Assembly: GCF_001580915.1 (NCBI RefSeq)
Contig: NZ_LHZQ01000192.1
Location: forward strand, 1-33,644
DNA from: Acetobacter tropicalis
GTDB taxonomy: Bacteria > Pseudomonadota > Alphaproteobacteria > Acetobacterales > Acetobacteraceae
Length of the DNA: 33,644 nt
Reading direction: 5' to 3'
Shown piece by piece: positions 22,975 to 31,660 of the stretch (positions within the stretch are counted from its first letter, which is position 1; each line of letters begins with the position of its first letter). A program made the translations under genes and the position numbers. Below the pieces are notes generated by a model, which was given only the letters and a program-made list of their open reading frames with translations, did no database searches and was not told the DNA's origin.

Positions 22975-23861
22975 TCAGCATGTTGGGGCAGGGCACGATG
23001 TTCCTGGCGTTCCCAGGTTTCGATCAGGAACAGTGCCAACGAACTCGCCGCATTGATGGCAAGCCGAGCAATCCGCGCGTCAATGCGCCGGAAACCTTTT
23101 TCGCGACCATGCGCATCTCCACCGTGCGTTCGTAATGCGCCAATGCCTTTGGCAACGGAAGTGAGACCACTGAGCGTCTGACGGATGTCCGCTTCTATTT
23201 CCGATGGAAAATCTGTACGCCCTGGAGACAGGCCAAGGGGTATCTGCACAGCGCGGATCAGCCCATCGATATCCTTTTTAGGCGGCAGTGGCAGGGCAAG
23301 TTCCACGAGGATCGAACGGCATACTGCCTCAATCAGGGAACAGGCCGCTGTCACCGCATCTTCTGGATCGCTTTCCAGATTTGGGAGAGCCCGTGCGATT
23401 TCCATCTGAACCGTGTCGAAATCCAGCGTGGCCACTTTCATGATAAATGGTTCGACAATTCCACCGGCTCCCTGACGCTCTGTCAGAACAGCCTTCCCGC
23501 CGACGATAACGACGGCCAGCTGGTCGGCTCCAAGAGCCTTGTTGAGATGCTCGCGTACAGCGGTCGCTCTGTCAGGGTGCTCCAGATAGGTGCGGGGGTC
23601 ACAGACCTGTTCGATAATCCGGGTGAGATAGACCTCAGCATTACCATCAGGGTGGTTAGCGACCTTGCGGATGAAGTCAGTTGTGGCCGGGACGCGCGAA
23701 CTCGCGCCGATACGCATATCGAGGCCACAGTTGAGAAAGAACTGCTCGATTTTGGGGCCTGAGCGATAGATACCAATTGGTGGTGTATTATCGTTTCCAG
23801 CACCACCCGTGATCGTATCGACCAAAGCTTTGATAACAAACGGAGAGAACTTGCCGGTCAT
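22965..23861 (-). CDS. Abortive-infection protein with Abi_C domain
   Basis: A 298-aa protein with a C-terminal Abi_C domain (about 155-285): paired helices around ESDPEDAVTAACSLIEAVCRSIL, a spacer, then GIGALRTHGGDAHGREKG (240-256), the family's RxxxGxxHG signature, and a final hydrophobic helix. The N-terminal part (about 30-150) is unrecognised. Abi_C proteins belong to phage-exclusion systems; their fold resembles HEPN helices. The ATG at 23861 overlaps the stop of the upstream Abi_2-like frame (ATGA), so the two are coupled. A start 24 codons further upstream would lie fully inside that gene. It is encoded against all transfer genes, in a cargo site between relaxase and traG. Confidence 0.78.
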   Translation of the reverse strand: MTGKFSPFVIKALVDTITGGAGNDNTPPIGIYRSGPKIEQFFLNCGLDMRIGASSRVPATTDFIRKVANHPDGNAEVYLTRIIEQVCDPRTYLEHPDRATAVREHLNKALGADQLAVVIVGGKAVLTERQGAGGIVEPFIMKVATLDFDTVQMEIARALPNLESDPEDAVTAACSLIEAVCRSILVELALPLPPKKDIDGLIRAVQIPLGLSPGRTDFPSEIEADIRQTLSGLTSVAKGIGALRTHGGDAHGREKGFRRIDARIARLAINAASSLALFLIETWERQEHRALPQHAEQI

Positions 23862-24519
23862 GGCTTCATCGTGAGCAGGGTGAGAACGGTCTGCTTTCGA
23901 TCCATCCAGGCGGCGGCCACCTGACTGCGCCATGCGATCATGTCATGGATCCGTTGATAATCATCGGCGATATTCCGAGTGAAGATTGGTTCGTGATGCG
24001 CGATCCGGTTCCTCAGACGTCGAATGATCTGGAGGTCCGCGTAGGCTGCTGCCCGCAATTGCGAGATCGTTGGTCCTGATGGTGCTCCGGGAAATAGGTA
24101 CGCAAATGCGTGTTCCAGATGCGGCTGTCCTGACCGGCAGTGAAAATATTCTCCCAGAATGCAAACTTTAATTCAGCTATGATCTTGCCGGTTGTGGGCA
24201 GCGTCGAGGCGCGAGACTGAAGATCGATCGCCGGGTTATATCGCGCCCGACCTTTCGGGCGAGGCAGGCTTCGGATGAAGCCATTGTTCCATGGCCAGTT
24301 GGCACCATGGACGTGCTCAATCGCTTCAGCGATGCCATTGCGGACAGCAACCTCGCAGACCTGAAGCGGGATGATCAGCGCCGATGAAACGTCGAGATTC
24401 CACTCATAAAGTGCGAGAGCCTTTTCCCGGTCGTTGCCCATGGCTTGCAGGTATGTTGCAAAGCGTGGTGCGGAAATGACGACGGGCAGATCCTGTATCT
24501 CGGCCGGGGAGAAAGGCAA
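23858..24519 (-). pseudogene. Abi_2-like (AbiD/AbiF) HEPN gene, frameshifted
   Basis: Two frames together make one Abi-family protein. The first, from TTG 24519, reads to RTYFP with typical blocks RFATYLQAMGNDREKALALYEWN and LQVCEVAVRNGIAEA; the second resumes as GAPSGPTISQLRAAAYADLQ and contains RNRIAHHEP, the RNxxxH motif of HEPN ribonucleases (about 23993-24013), ending TMKP at 23858. They join at ATTTCCCGGAG near 24090, where one base seems to be missing. No better start is seen; AGGA lies 8 bases before the TTG. If the shift is real the HEPN part is not made in frame; a sequencing error or slippage in the CCC run would restore it. The stop overlaps the Abi_C start. Confidence 0.75.
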
Positions 24520-24708
24520 TGAGGAGTTCCTGTAGGCACGATATTGACGGTGGCATCAGAGCCACGATATAAGAACGCAGCGGCTTTGAGAACGCGGGCT
24601 TATGCCCCCCCTCATCGTCCAAGGATATATTAAGGCCCGCCGAAAGGCGGGCCTTTTTCTTTATATTGCCCGTCAAGCGCCTTGGCCAGAGTGACTATGG
24701 CGGGCAGT
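24520..24708 (-). promoter_or_regulatory. Upstream region of the Abi pair
   Basis: Apart from the terminator at 24632-24658, the region should contain the leftward promoter of the Abi genes. A possible -10 (TTATAT read leftward, around 24568-24573) is seen without a clear -35. The AGGA of the Abi ribosome binding site ends it. Confidence 0.25.
24632..24658 (+). terminator. Rho-independent terminator between Abi cargo and traG
   Basis: AAGGCCCGCC / GGCGGGCCTT with loop GAAA, stem 24632-24655, followed by a T-rich tail (TTTTTCTTT). Orientation fits rightward transcripts, for example read-through from the relaxase operon across the reverse-strand Abi genes. The other strand has only TTAATATAT after the stem, so it could also act weakly leftward for the 50-aa gene. 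Confidence 0.8.
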
Positions 24709-24861
24709 TCAAAGCGTTGGAAATTCATCGCTCAGGAAGCCGTGCCCTGTGTGCAATGCGTTCACCGCATCAATCACATGGTCGAGCTTCCGCTGTTCCT
24801 CCGTGCATTGCTGATCGACGGTATCGTCAGACGGGGGGAAGAGGGGCGATGATCCGGTCAT
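24709..24861 (-). CDS. Small protein (50 aa) divergent from traG
   Basis: A 50-aa acidic frame starting MTGSSPLFPPSDDTVDQQC and ending GHGFLSDEFPTL. It has a near-ideal ribosome binding site, GGAAGGAG, 7 bases before the ATG, which makes it likelier to be real than its length suggests. No domain is recognised; the middle (EEQRKLDHVIDAVNALH) should be helical. It is divergent from traG by 172 bp and followed by a strong stem-loop. It could be a remnant of a longer regulator. Confidence 0.5.
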   Translation of the reverse strand: MTGSSPLFPPSDDTVDQQCTEEQRKLDHVIDAVNALHTGHGFLSDEFPTL

Positions 24862-25033
24862 GGCTCGACTCCTTCCGGGGTTATTCTGCGCATGATGTGC
24901 GGGTTTGGCTGTAGTCCGCAACGTGCAAGTATTTCTTCGCTCCTGCCCGCTCCTGTACGACGGCCTCCAGTTCGCGCTTGCTTCCCGGAAAATCCCGGTT
25001 CTTCGCTGTCTCCCATGACAAGGGGAGGGATCG

Positions 25034-27034
25034 ATGGACCAGCCGGGAACACGTATCCAGTGGGGACAGGCGCTCGTGGTCCTGTCCATGATCGTGCTGT
25101 CCTGGTGGACGGCCACTCAATGGACGGCCTGGGAACTGGCGTTCCAACCGGAACTCGGTCAACCGTGGTTCACGGTTCTGCATCGTTGGCCGCTCTACGC
25201 TCCGCCGCTTTTTTTCTGGTGGTGGTACGAGTTCGACGCCTACGCGCCGGCGGTCTTCGCGCGCGGCGCTTGGATCGCGGGCTCGGGCGGGGTGCTGGCT
25301 TTTGCGGCGGCGGTGGCGCTGTCCGTCCACCGCGCCCGCGAGGCGAAGCGCGCCGCGACCTATGGCTCCGCCCGCTGGGCCGAGGACGAGGAAATCCGCG
25401 CGGCCGGGTTGCTGGGCGAGGACGGCGTGGTGCTGGGGAAATACCGCCGGGCCTATCTCCGACACGATGGTCCCGAGCACGTCCTGACTTTCGCGCCGAC
25501 GCGCACCGGCAAGGGTGTGGGCATGGTGATCCCCACGCTCCTGACCTGGCCGGGTTCGGCCATCATCCATGACATCAAGGGCGAGAACTGGCAGATTACC
25601 GCCGGTTTCCGTGCAACCTTCGGGCGGGTGCTGCTGTTCGACCCCACCAATCCGGTGTCCTCGGTCTACAACCCGCTGCTGGAGGTCCGGCGCGGGGCGT
25701 CGGAGGTTCGCGACGTGCAGAACATCGCCGACATCCTGGTCGATCCCGAAGGCTCGCTGGAGCGGCGCAACCATTGGGAAAAGACCTCCCACGCCCTGCT
25801 GGTCGGCGCGATCCTGCATGTGCTCTATGCCGAGGACGACAAGACGCTCGCCGGGGTGGCGAAATTCCTCTCCGACCCGAAGCGGTCGATCGAGGCGACC
25901 CTGTCCGCCATGATGCGGACATCGCATCTTGGGGAGGCGGGGCCACACCCCGTCGTGGCGTCGGCGGCGCGGGAATTGCTGAACAAGTCGGACAATGAGC
26001 GCTCCGGCGTGCTCTCGACCGCCATGTCGTTTCTCGGCCTCTACCGCGATCCGGTGGTGGCCACCGTGACCAGTCGTTGCGAATGGCGGATCGGCGATCT
26101 GCTGGAGGGCGACCAGCCTGTCTCCCTGTATTTCGTCATCCCGCCCTCGGATATCAGCCGCACCAAGCCACTGATCCGCCTGATCCTCAACCAGATTGGG
26201 CGGCGGTTGACGGAGGATCTGTCCGGTCGGGAGGGGCGGCGTCGCCTGCTGCTGATGCTCGACGAGTTTCCCGCCCTTGGACGTCTGGATTTCTTCGAGA
26301 GCGCGCTGGCCTTTATGGCGGGCTACGGGATTAAGGCATTCCTGATCGCGCAATCCCTCAACCAGATCGATAAGGCGTACGGTCAGAACAACAGCATTCT
26401 GGACAATTGTCATGTCCGGGTCAGTTTCGCCACCAACGATGAGCGCACCGCGAAACGCGTGTCCGACGGTCTGGGTGTGGCCACCGAGATCCGGTCGCAG
26501 AAGAACTATGCCGGCCATCGGTTATCGCCCTGGCTTGGGCATCTCATGGTCTCGCGCCAGGAGAGCGCTCGCCCCCTGATGACGGTGGGCGAAGTCATGC
26601 AGATCCCGGCACGGGAGGAAGTGGTCATGGTGGCGGGCTGTCCGCCCATCCGGGCGCGGAAGGCGCGGTATTTCCGGGATCGTCGCTTCGTCGAGCGCGT
26701 GCTGCCGCCGCCCGATCCGGCGCAACTGCCACGGCCTGTCCGGCCCGATGACTGGAGTGGTCGTCCGTCTCCTGTCACCCCGCCACCGGAGCAGACGGGG
26801 TCGCCGGCAGCACCGGATAAACCCGACGACGCCGATAGTGATGAATCCCTCGGCACGGGACGGAAATGGTCGCGCGAGCATGACCCGGCGGATGCCGGCC
26901 AGCGCAGGGCGCGTAACGCACCTGACCTGTTTGGCGAGGAACTGCCACTGGATCCGGAAGCACGGGATCGTGCCGACCTGACGTGGATTGCCCGGCAGGC
27001 CGGGCTCGACCGTGGCAACGATCTCGGGTTGTGA
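25034..27034 (+). CDS. traG: Conjugative coupling protein TraG/VirD4
   Basis: A 666-aa type IV coupling ATPase that brings the relaxase-DNA complex to the secretion channel at the inner membrane. Two or three N-terminal membrane segments (about 12-28, 55-68 and 80-98) precede the motor. Walker A is PTRTGKGVG at 155-163 (Lys160), Walker B LLLMLDEFPALG with Asp410-Glu411, and the all-alpha-domain region lies between. The C-terminal 100 residues are proline- and charge-rich. ATG 25034 follows AGGGGAGGGA. It heads the rightward run traG - copG - trb, with a 7-bp gap to the next gene. Confidence 0.95.
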   Translation: MDQPGTRIQWGQALVVLSMIVLSWWTATQWTAWELAFQPELGQPWFTVLHRWPLYAPPLFFWWWYEFDAYAPAVFARGAWIAGSGGVLAFAAAVALSVHRAREAKRAATYGSARWAEDEEIRAAGLLGEDGVVLGKYRRAYLRHDGPEHVLTFAPTRTGKGVGMVIPTLLTWPGSAIIHDIKGENWQITAGFRATFGRVLLFDPTNPVSSVYNPLLEVRRGASEVRDVQNIADILVDPEGSLERRNHWEKTSHALLVGAILHVLYAEDDKTLAGVAKFLSDPKRSIEATLSAMMRTSHLGEAGPHPVVASAARELLNKSDNERSGVLSTAMSFLGLYRDPVVATVTSRCEWRIGDLLEGDQPVSLYFVIPPSDISRTKPLIRLILNQIGRRLTEDLSGREGRRRLLLMLDEFPALGRLDFFESALAFMAGYGIKAFLIAQSLNQIDKAYGQNNSILDNCHVRVSFATNDERTAKRVSDGLGVATEIRSQKNYAGHRLSPWLGHLMVSRQESARPLMTVGEVMQIPAREEVVMVAGCPPIRARKARYFRDRRFVERVLPPPDPAQLPRPVRPDDWSGRPSPVTPPPEQTGSPAAPDKPDDADSDESLGTGRKWSREHDPADAGQRRARNAPDLFGEELPLDPEARDRADLTWIARQAGLDRGNDLGL

Positions 27035-27041
27035 GGGCGTG

Positions 27042-27473
27042 ATGAGAACATTCCCGAAGAAGGCGCGCCTGTCGGTCTATCTGGCACCGAAGCTACTGGA
27101 CGCCCTGACCGCCCATGCGGCGCGGCGTGATCTGTCCCTTTCCCTGGTGGCGGAGGCCGCCATCGCATCCTTCCTGTCGCCCGATGCTGATGAACGGCGG
27201 GAGGCGGCGATGAGCCGCAGGCTGGACCGCCTTGACCGGCAGGTCGCCCGCATGGAGCGCGATCTCGGGATCAGCCTTGAGACGCTGGCCCTGTTTATCC
27301 GCTACTGGATGACGGTCAGCCCGTCCTTGCCGGAACCGGCCGCAGCGGCGGCGCGGGCGCAGGGGGCGGAACGTTACGAGGCGTTCGTGGCTGCCCTTGG
27401 CCGACGACTCAGCCGGGGGCCGTTCTTTCGGCAGGAGATCCCGGAAGATGTGCCACCCGTGGCGGAATCCTGA
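27042..27473 (+). CDS. CopG/ribbon-helix-helix-like protein
   Basis: A 143-aa protein. The N-terminal MRTFPKKARLSVYLAPKLLDALTAHAARRDLSLSLVAEAAI has the strand-helix-helix plan of a CopG/RHH DNA-binding domain (about 7-45), followed by a charged helix (RREAAMSRRLDRLDRQVARMERDL). It sits between traG and trbB, the usual place of a CopG-like gene in Trb-type ICEs, and presumably regulates that operon. ATG 27042 has GAGGG upstream. The 147-bp gap before trbB may contain its target. Confidence 0.83.
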   Translation: MRTFPKKARLSVYLAPKLLDALTAHAARRDLSLSLVAEAAIASFLSPDADERREAAMSRRLDRLDRQVARMERDLGISLETLALFIRYWMTVSPSLPEPAAAAARAQGAERYEAFVAALGRRLSRGPFFRQEIPEDVPPVAES

Positions 27474-27620
27474 TTCCGCAGTCCGCAAGTAAAAACCGCA
27501 ACGGATACGATCCTGTACGATCATGGAAAAATGCTGTTGAATTCGGTCAGAAACAGCACTCTCTAATTGTCCCCGTCGTCGTCCGGAGAGGCCGGATGAC
27601 CTGAACGGACGGGGATTTCT
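27474..27620 (+). promoter_or_regulatory. Intergenic region before trbB with direct repeats
   Basis: The gap holds TACGATC twice, 10 bp apart (about 27506-27522), which puts both copies on one DNA face and suits a RHH-type regulator such as the upstream CopG-like protein. Closer to trbB, TCCGG..CCGGA and CCCCGTC..GACGGGG can pair. No clear -10/-35 is seen and the trbB SD is weak (GGGGATTTCT). Confidence 0.35.
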
Positions 27621-28598
27621 ATGGCGGTTACATCGATTGAGAGTGGCGCCCGACAACGTGGGATTTCCATGCTGCGCACGGCGATGGGACCAGCGATTGC
27701 GGGGCACCTTGCTGATCCGGCCGTGGTCGAGGTCATGCTCAATCCCGACGGGCGGCTCTGGATCGACCGCCTGTCCGAGGGGCTGTCCGACACGGGGGAA
27801 ACCATCACACCTGCCGATGCCGAGCGCATCGTGCGTCTGGTCGCCCACCATGTCGGAGCCGAGGTGCATGACGGTGCGCCGCGTGTCTCGGCCGAACTCC
27901 CGACCGGTGAGCGGTTTGAGGGACTGCTGCCACCTGTGGTGACGGCTCCGTGCTTCGCGATCCGCAAGCCCGCCGTCGCGGTGTTCACCCTCGACGACTA
28001 TGTCGAGGCCGGGATCATGACTGAGGGGCAAGCACATTTCCTGCGCCAGGCCGTTGCCGAGAGAAAGAACATCCTGGTCGCTGGCGGCACGTCCACCGGC
28101 AAGACCACGCTGGTCAACGCCCTGCTGGCCGAGGTCGCGAAAACCGACGACCGGGTCGTGCTGATCGAAGATACGCGCGAACTGCAATGTGCTGCGCCCA
28201 ACCTTGTCTCGCTCCGTACGCGCGACGGCATCGTGACCCTGTCCGAACTGGTGCGCTCGGCCCTGCGCCTGCGGCCTGATCGTATCCCGATTGGTGAGGT
28301 GCGCGGTCCCGAGGCACTGGATCTGCTCAAGGCATGGGGCACAGGCCATCCCGGCGGCATCGGCACGCTGCATGCGGGCACCGCCATAGGTGCCCTGCAC
28401 CGCATGGAGCAACTGATCCAGGAGATCGTCGTCACCGTGCCCCGCGCGCTGATTGCAGAGACGATCGACGTGATCGCCGTCCTGTCCGGACGGGGCGTGC
28501 AGCGCCGGTTGTCCGAACTCGCCACGGTGGATGGGCTTGATCCCGCCACAGGCGCCTATCGCATCCATCCCTTCCAGCATCCGGGAGAACCTCAATGA
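27621..28598 (+). CDS. trbB: TrbB, VirB11-type secretion ATPase
   Basis: A 325-aa hexameric ATPase powering pilus and channel assembly. The N-terminal domain (about 15-140) is followed by Walker [10 protein letters not shown] at 155-163, the Asp box VLIEDTREL at 180-188, Walker B and His box ([30 protein letters not shown]). Length agrees with other TrbB. Its TGA overlaps the trbC ATG (ATGA). Intact, high-GC backbone gene. Confidence 0.96.
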   Translation: MAVTSIESGARQRGISMLRTAMGPAIAGHLADPAVVEVMLNPDGRLWIDRLSEGLSDTGETITPADAERIVRLVAHHVGAEVHDGAPRVSAELPTGERFEGLLPPVVTAPCFAIRKPAVAVFTLDDYVEAGIMTEGQAHFLRQAVAERKNILVAGGTSTGKTTLVNALLAEVAKTDDRVVLIEDTRELQCAAPNLVSLRTRDGIVTLSELVRSALRLRPDRIPIGEVRGPEALDLLKAWGTGHPGGIGTLHAGTAIGALHRMEQLIQEIVVTVPRALIAETIDVIAVLSGRGVQRRLSELATVDGLDPATGAYRIHPFQHPGEPQ

Positions 28599-28927
28599 CC
28601 CATGCCATAATCCGCGTGCGTCGACACGCGCCTGTCCTTTCCGCCATGCTGCTGTTGTCCGTGGTGTGGTGTTCCTCGGCCCTGGCGTCCGGGTCGGACA
28701 TGCCGTGGGAGGAACCGCTCAACCAGATTCTGGAATCGGTGCAGGGACCGGTGGCGCGCATCGTGTCGGTGATCATCATCACCGTGACCGGCCTGACCCT
28801 GGCCTTTGGCGAAACATCCGGCGGCTTCCGTCGCCTGATCCAGATCGTCTTCGGCCTGTCCATCGCTTTTGCGGCCAGCTCGTTCTTTCTGTCGTTCTTC
28901 TCCTTCTCGGGTGGAGCACTGATCTGA
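28595..28927 (+). CDS. trbC: TrbC, conjugative pilin precursor
   Basis: A 110-aa VirB2/TrbC-type prepilin. A basic N-terminus and hydrophobic stretch (about 14-31, ending SSALA) form the signal peptide; the mature part has two membrane helices (about 57-72 and 84-104). In RP4 the product is trimmed and made circular by TraF, for which a homologue is encoded at 19302. Overlaps trbB and trbD by ATGA and TGATG. Confidence 0.93.
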   Translation: MTHAIIRVRRHAPVLSAMLLLSVVWCSSALASGSDMPWEEPLNQILESVQGPVARIVSVIIITVTGLTLAFGETSGGFRRLIQIVFGLSIAFAASSFFLSFFSFSGGALI

Positions 28928-29205
28928 TGGCCGCCGGATATGACGATGACGCGGTGCCGGGTTTTCATGTCCCGGTGCATCGCTCCCTGACCGATCCGAT
29001 CCTGCTGGGTGGCGCACCCCGTACGCTGGCGATCGCCAACGGTACGCTGGGGGCTGCGATCTCGCTGGGGCTGCGGCTCTGGCTGGTTGGAGCCGTGTTC
29101 TGGATCGTCGGGCACGGGCTCGCGGTCTGGGGTGCCAAACGCGATCCGCAGTTCGTCGAGGTGGGACGGCGACATCTCCGTTACCCCGCCTGGCTGCGGT
29201 CATAG
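28927..29205 (+). CDS. trbD: TrbD, VirB3-like membrane protein
   Basis: A 92-aa inner-membrane protein starting MAAGYDDDAVPGFHVPVHRSL, with the PILLGGAPR motif of VirB3/TrbD proteins (about 24-32) and one or two membrane segments (about 37-68). It assists TrbE in the secretion complex. ATG 28927 overlaps the trbC stop (TGATG). Confidence 0.92.
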   Translation: MAAGYDDDAVPGFHVPVHRSLTDPILLGGAPRTLAIANGTLGAAISLGLRLWLVGAVFWIVGHGLAVWGAKRDPQFVEVGRRHLRYPAWLRS

Positions 29206-29218
29206 GGAGGGCAGGGCG

Positions 29219-31660
29219 ATGATGTCCCTTGGCGAATATCGCAACCGTGCTGCCCTCCTGTCGGATTTTCTCCCATGGGCCGCGCTCATGGAACAGGGTG
29301 TGGTCCTGAACAAGGACGGTTCATTCCAGCGCACGGCAAAAATTCGTGGTCCCGATCTGGACAGTGCCACACCAGCGGAACTGGTTGGAGTCACTGGCAG
29401 GCTGAACAATGCCCTGCGCCGTCTGGGCTCGGGCTGGGCGATGTTCGTCGAGGCGCAGCGCGTGCCCGCGACAGTATATCCCGACAGCGATTTCCCCGAT
29501 GCGGCCAGCCAGATGGTCGATCTCGAACGTCATGAGCAGTTCGAGGATGAGGGCGTGCATTTCGAGAGCCAGTATTTCCTGACGCTGGTCTGGTTGCCGC
29601 CTGCGGAATCATCAGGCCGTGCCGAACGGTTTCTCTATGAGGGCCGGGAGCGGGAGGGACCGGATCCGCATGGCATGCTCCATACGTTCGTGGACCGCAC
29701 GGATCGGATGCTTGCCCTGCTGGACGGGTTCATGCCTGAAGCGGCATGGCTCAATGACGGCGAAACGCTAACGTATCTCCATTCCACCATTTCGACACGG
29801 AACCAGCGCGTCAGGGTGCCGGAAATTCCCATGCATCTGGATGCGCTGCTGGTGGACCAGCCGCTGTCGGGTGGTCTGGAGCCGAAGCTCGGCGATGCTT
29901 ATCTGAAAACCCTGACCATTACCGGTTTCCCGTCACGGACCTTCCCCGGAATCCTGGATGACCTGAACCGGCTGGCGATGCCGTATCGCTGGTCCACTCG
30001 TGCCATCCTGCTCGACAAGACCGACGCCACGAAGGTGCTGACGAAAATCCGTCGCCAGTGGTTCGCAAAGCGCAAGAGCATTACGGCGATTGTTCGGGAG
30101 GTGATGACCAACGAGGCGTCGGTTCTCGTGGATAACGACGCCGCCAACAAGGCGGCGGATGCGGACCTTGCCTTGCAGTCCCTCGGTGCTGATGACGTCG
30201 GGCAGGCCTACATCACCGCCACGGTAACAGTCTGGGATGGTTCCGCTTCCATCGCTACAGAAAAGCTCCGTTTGGTCGAAAAGATCATCCAGGGCCGCGA
30301 TTTCACCTGCATGGCGGAAAGCCTCAATGCGGTGGAAGCGTGGCTGGGTTCTTTGCCCGGTCATGTCTACGCCAATGTGCGCCAGCCACCTGTCTCGACG
30401 TTGAATCTTGCGCATATGATCCCGCTTTCCGCCGTGTGGGCGGGACCGGAGCAGGATGGGCATTTCAAGGCGGCACCTCTGTTCTACGGCAAAACGGCCG
30501 GTGCCACACCGTTTCGTTTCAGCCTCCACGTTGGTGATGTGGGTCACACGCTGATTGCAGGCCCGACAGGGGCCGGAAAGTCGGTGCTGCTGGCGCTGAT
30601 GGCGCTCCAGTTCCGCCGCTATACAGGATCGCAGGTGTTCGCTTTCGATTTCGGTGGTTCGATGCGGGCCGCGACGCTGGCGATGGGCGGGGACTGGCAC
30701 GATCTCGGCGGTGGCCTGACGGATGATGACGGCCACCCCGCCGTTTCGCTCCAGCCGCTGGCAGGGATTGATGATCCCGATGAACGCAAATGGGCTACCG
30801 AATGGCTGGGGCAGATCCTTGTCGGCGAGGGGGTGACGCTGACGCCGGACGTCAAAGCCCATCTCTGGTCGGCCCTGAATTCCCTCGCGTCATCGCCCGA
30901 CCATGAACGCACGATCTCCGGTCTGGTGGCACTCCTCCAGTCCAACGTCCTGAAGCAGGCCCTGGCGCCCTACTGCCTTGGTGGTCCCTATGGCCGCCTG
31001 CTCGATGCAGACGCCGAGCGGCTGGGTGAAGCCGACGTGGTGGTGTTCGAGACCGAAGGTCTGATCGGTTCTGGCGCAGCCTCTTCCGTGTTGTCCTACC
31101 TGTTCCATCGCATCGAAGGCCGTCTGGATGGTCGCCCAACGCTGCTGGTCATCGACGAGGGCTGGCTGGTGCTGGATGACGGGGATTTCGCCGGCCAGCT
31201 ACGGGAGTGGCTGAAAACCCTGCGCAAGAAGAATGCGTCGGTGATTTTCGCGACCCAATCCCTGTCCGACATCGCCAACAGTCCGATCGCGCCAGCAGTG
31301 GTGGAAAGCTGCCCGACGCGGATCTTCCTGCCGAACGAGCGGGCGATCGAGCCGCAGATCGCCACGATCTATCGGGATTTCGGGCTGAACGAGCGGCAGA
31401 TCGCCATCATCGCCCGTGCGGCCTCGAAGCGGGAGTATTACTGTCAGGCCCAGCGTGGCAACCGTCTGTTCGAACTGGGGCTCGGGCCGGTAGCACTCGC
31501 CCTGTGCGCGGCATCCGGCAAGGACGACCACAAGCTGATCGACGCGGTGCTGGCGGAGCATGGACGGAATGGTTTTCTCCCCGCGTGGTTCGAGGCGCGT
31601 GGCGTCATGTGGGCGGCAGATCTGTTGCGCGATGATCGTGGACCAGAGGGCGTGCCATGA
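29219..31660 (+). CDS. trbE: TrbE, VirB4-type ATPase
   Basis: An 813-aa motor ATPase of the type IV secretion system, normal for TrbE. The N-terminal CagE/TrbE/VirB domain (about 20-400) is followed by the RecA-like domain with Walker A GPTGAGKS at 448-455 and Walker B LLVIDEGW with Asp646-Glu647, then the ATQSLSDI motif. Two ATGs stand in tandem (29219 and 29222); the first has AGGGAGG 8 bases upstream and is preferred. The stop overlaps the trbJ start (ATGA). A longer frame to 29009 only shadows trbD. Confidence 0.95.
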   Translation: MMSLGEYRNRAALLSDFLPWAALMEQGVVLNKDGSFQRTAKIRGPDLDSATPAELVGVTGRLNNALRRLGSGWAMFVEAQRVPATVYPDSDFPDAASQMVDLERHEQFEDEGVHFESQYFLTLVWLPPAESSGRAERFLYEGREREGPDPHGMLHTFVDRTDRMLALLDGFMPEAAWLNDGETLTYLHSTISTRNQRVRVPEIPMHLDALLVDQPLSGGLEPKLGDAYLKTLTITGFPSRTFPGILDDLNRLAMPYRWSTRAILLDKTDATKVLTKIRRQWFAKRKSITAIVREVMTNEASVLVDNDAANKAADADLALQSLGADDVGQAYITATVTVWDGSASIATEKLRLVEKIIQGRDFTCMAESLNAVEAWLGSLPGHVYANVRQPPVSTLNLAHMIPLSAVWAGPEQDGHFKAAPLFYGKTAGATPFRFSLHVGDVGHTLIAGPTGAGKSVLLALMALQFRRYTGSQVFAFDFGGSMRAATLAMGGDWHDLGGGLTDDDGHPAVSLQPLAGIDDPDERKWATEWLGQILVGEGVTLTPDVKAHLWSALNSLASSPDHERTISGLVALLQSNVLKQALAPYCLGGPYGRLLDADAERLGEADVVVFETEGLIGSGAASSVLSYLFHRIEGRLDGRPTLLVIDEGWLVLDDGDFAGQLREWLKTLRKKNASVIFATQSLSDIANSPIAPAVVESCPTRIFLPNERAIEPQIATIYRDFGLNERQIAIIARAASKREYYCQAQRGNRLFELGLGPVALALCAASGKDDHKLIDAVLAEHGRNGFLPAWFEARGVMWAADLLRDDRGPEGVP

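Noticed and set aside
24404..24676. 90-codon reverse-strand frame upstream of the Abi pair
   Set aside because: It would read through a strong terminator hairpin and is out of frame with the Abi protein.
24881..26518. 545-codon reverse-strand open frame
   Set aside because: Antisense to traG, whose Walker motifs and start are clear; high-GC codon bias produces long shadow frames. No domain or SD seen.
27093..28595. 500-codon reverse-strand open frame
   Set aside because: Antisense shadow of the CopG-like gene and trbB; no recognisable domain and it crosses a regulatory gap.
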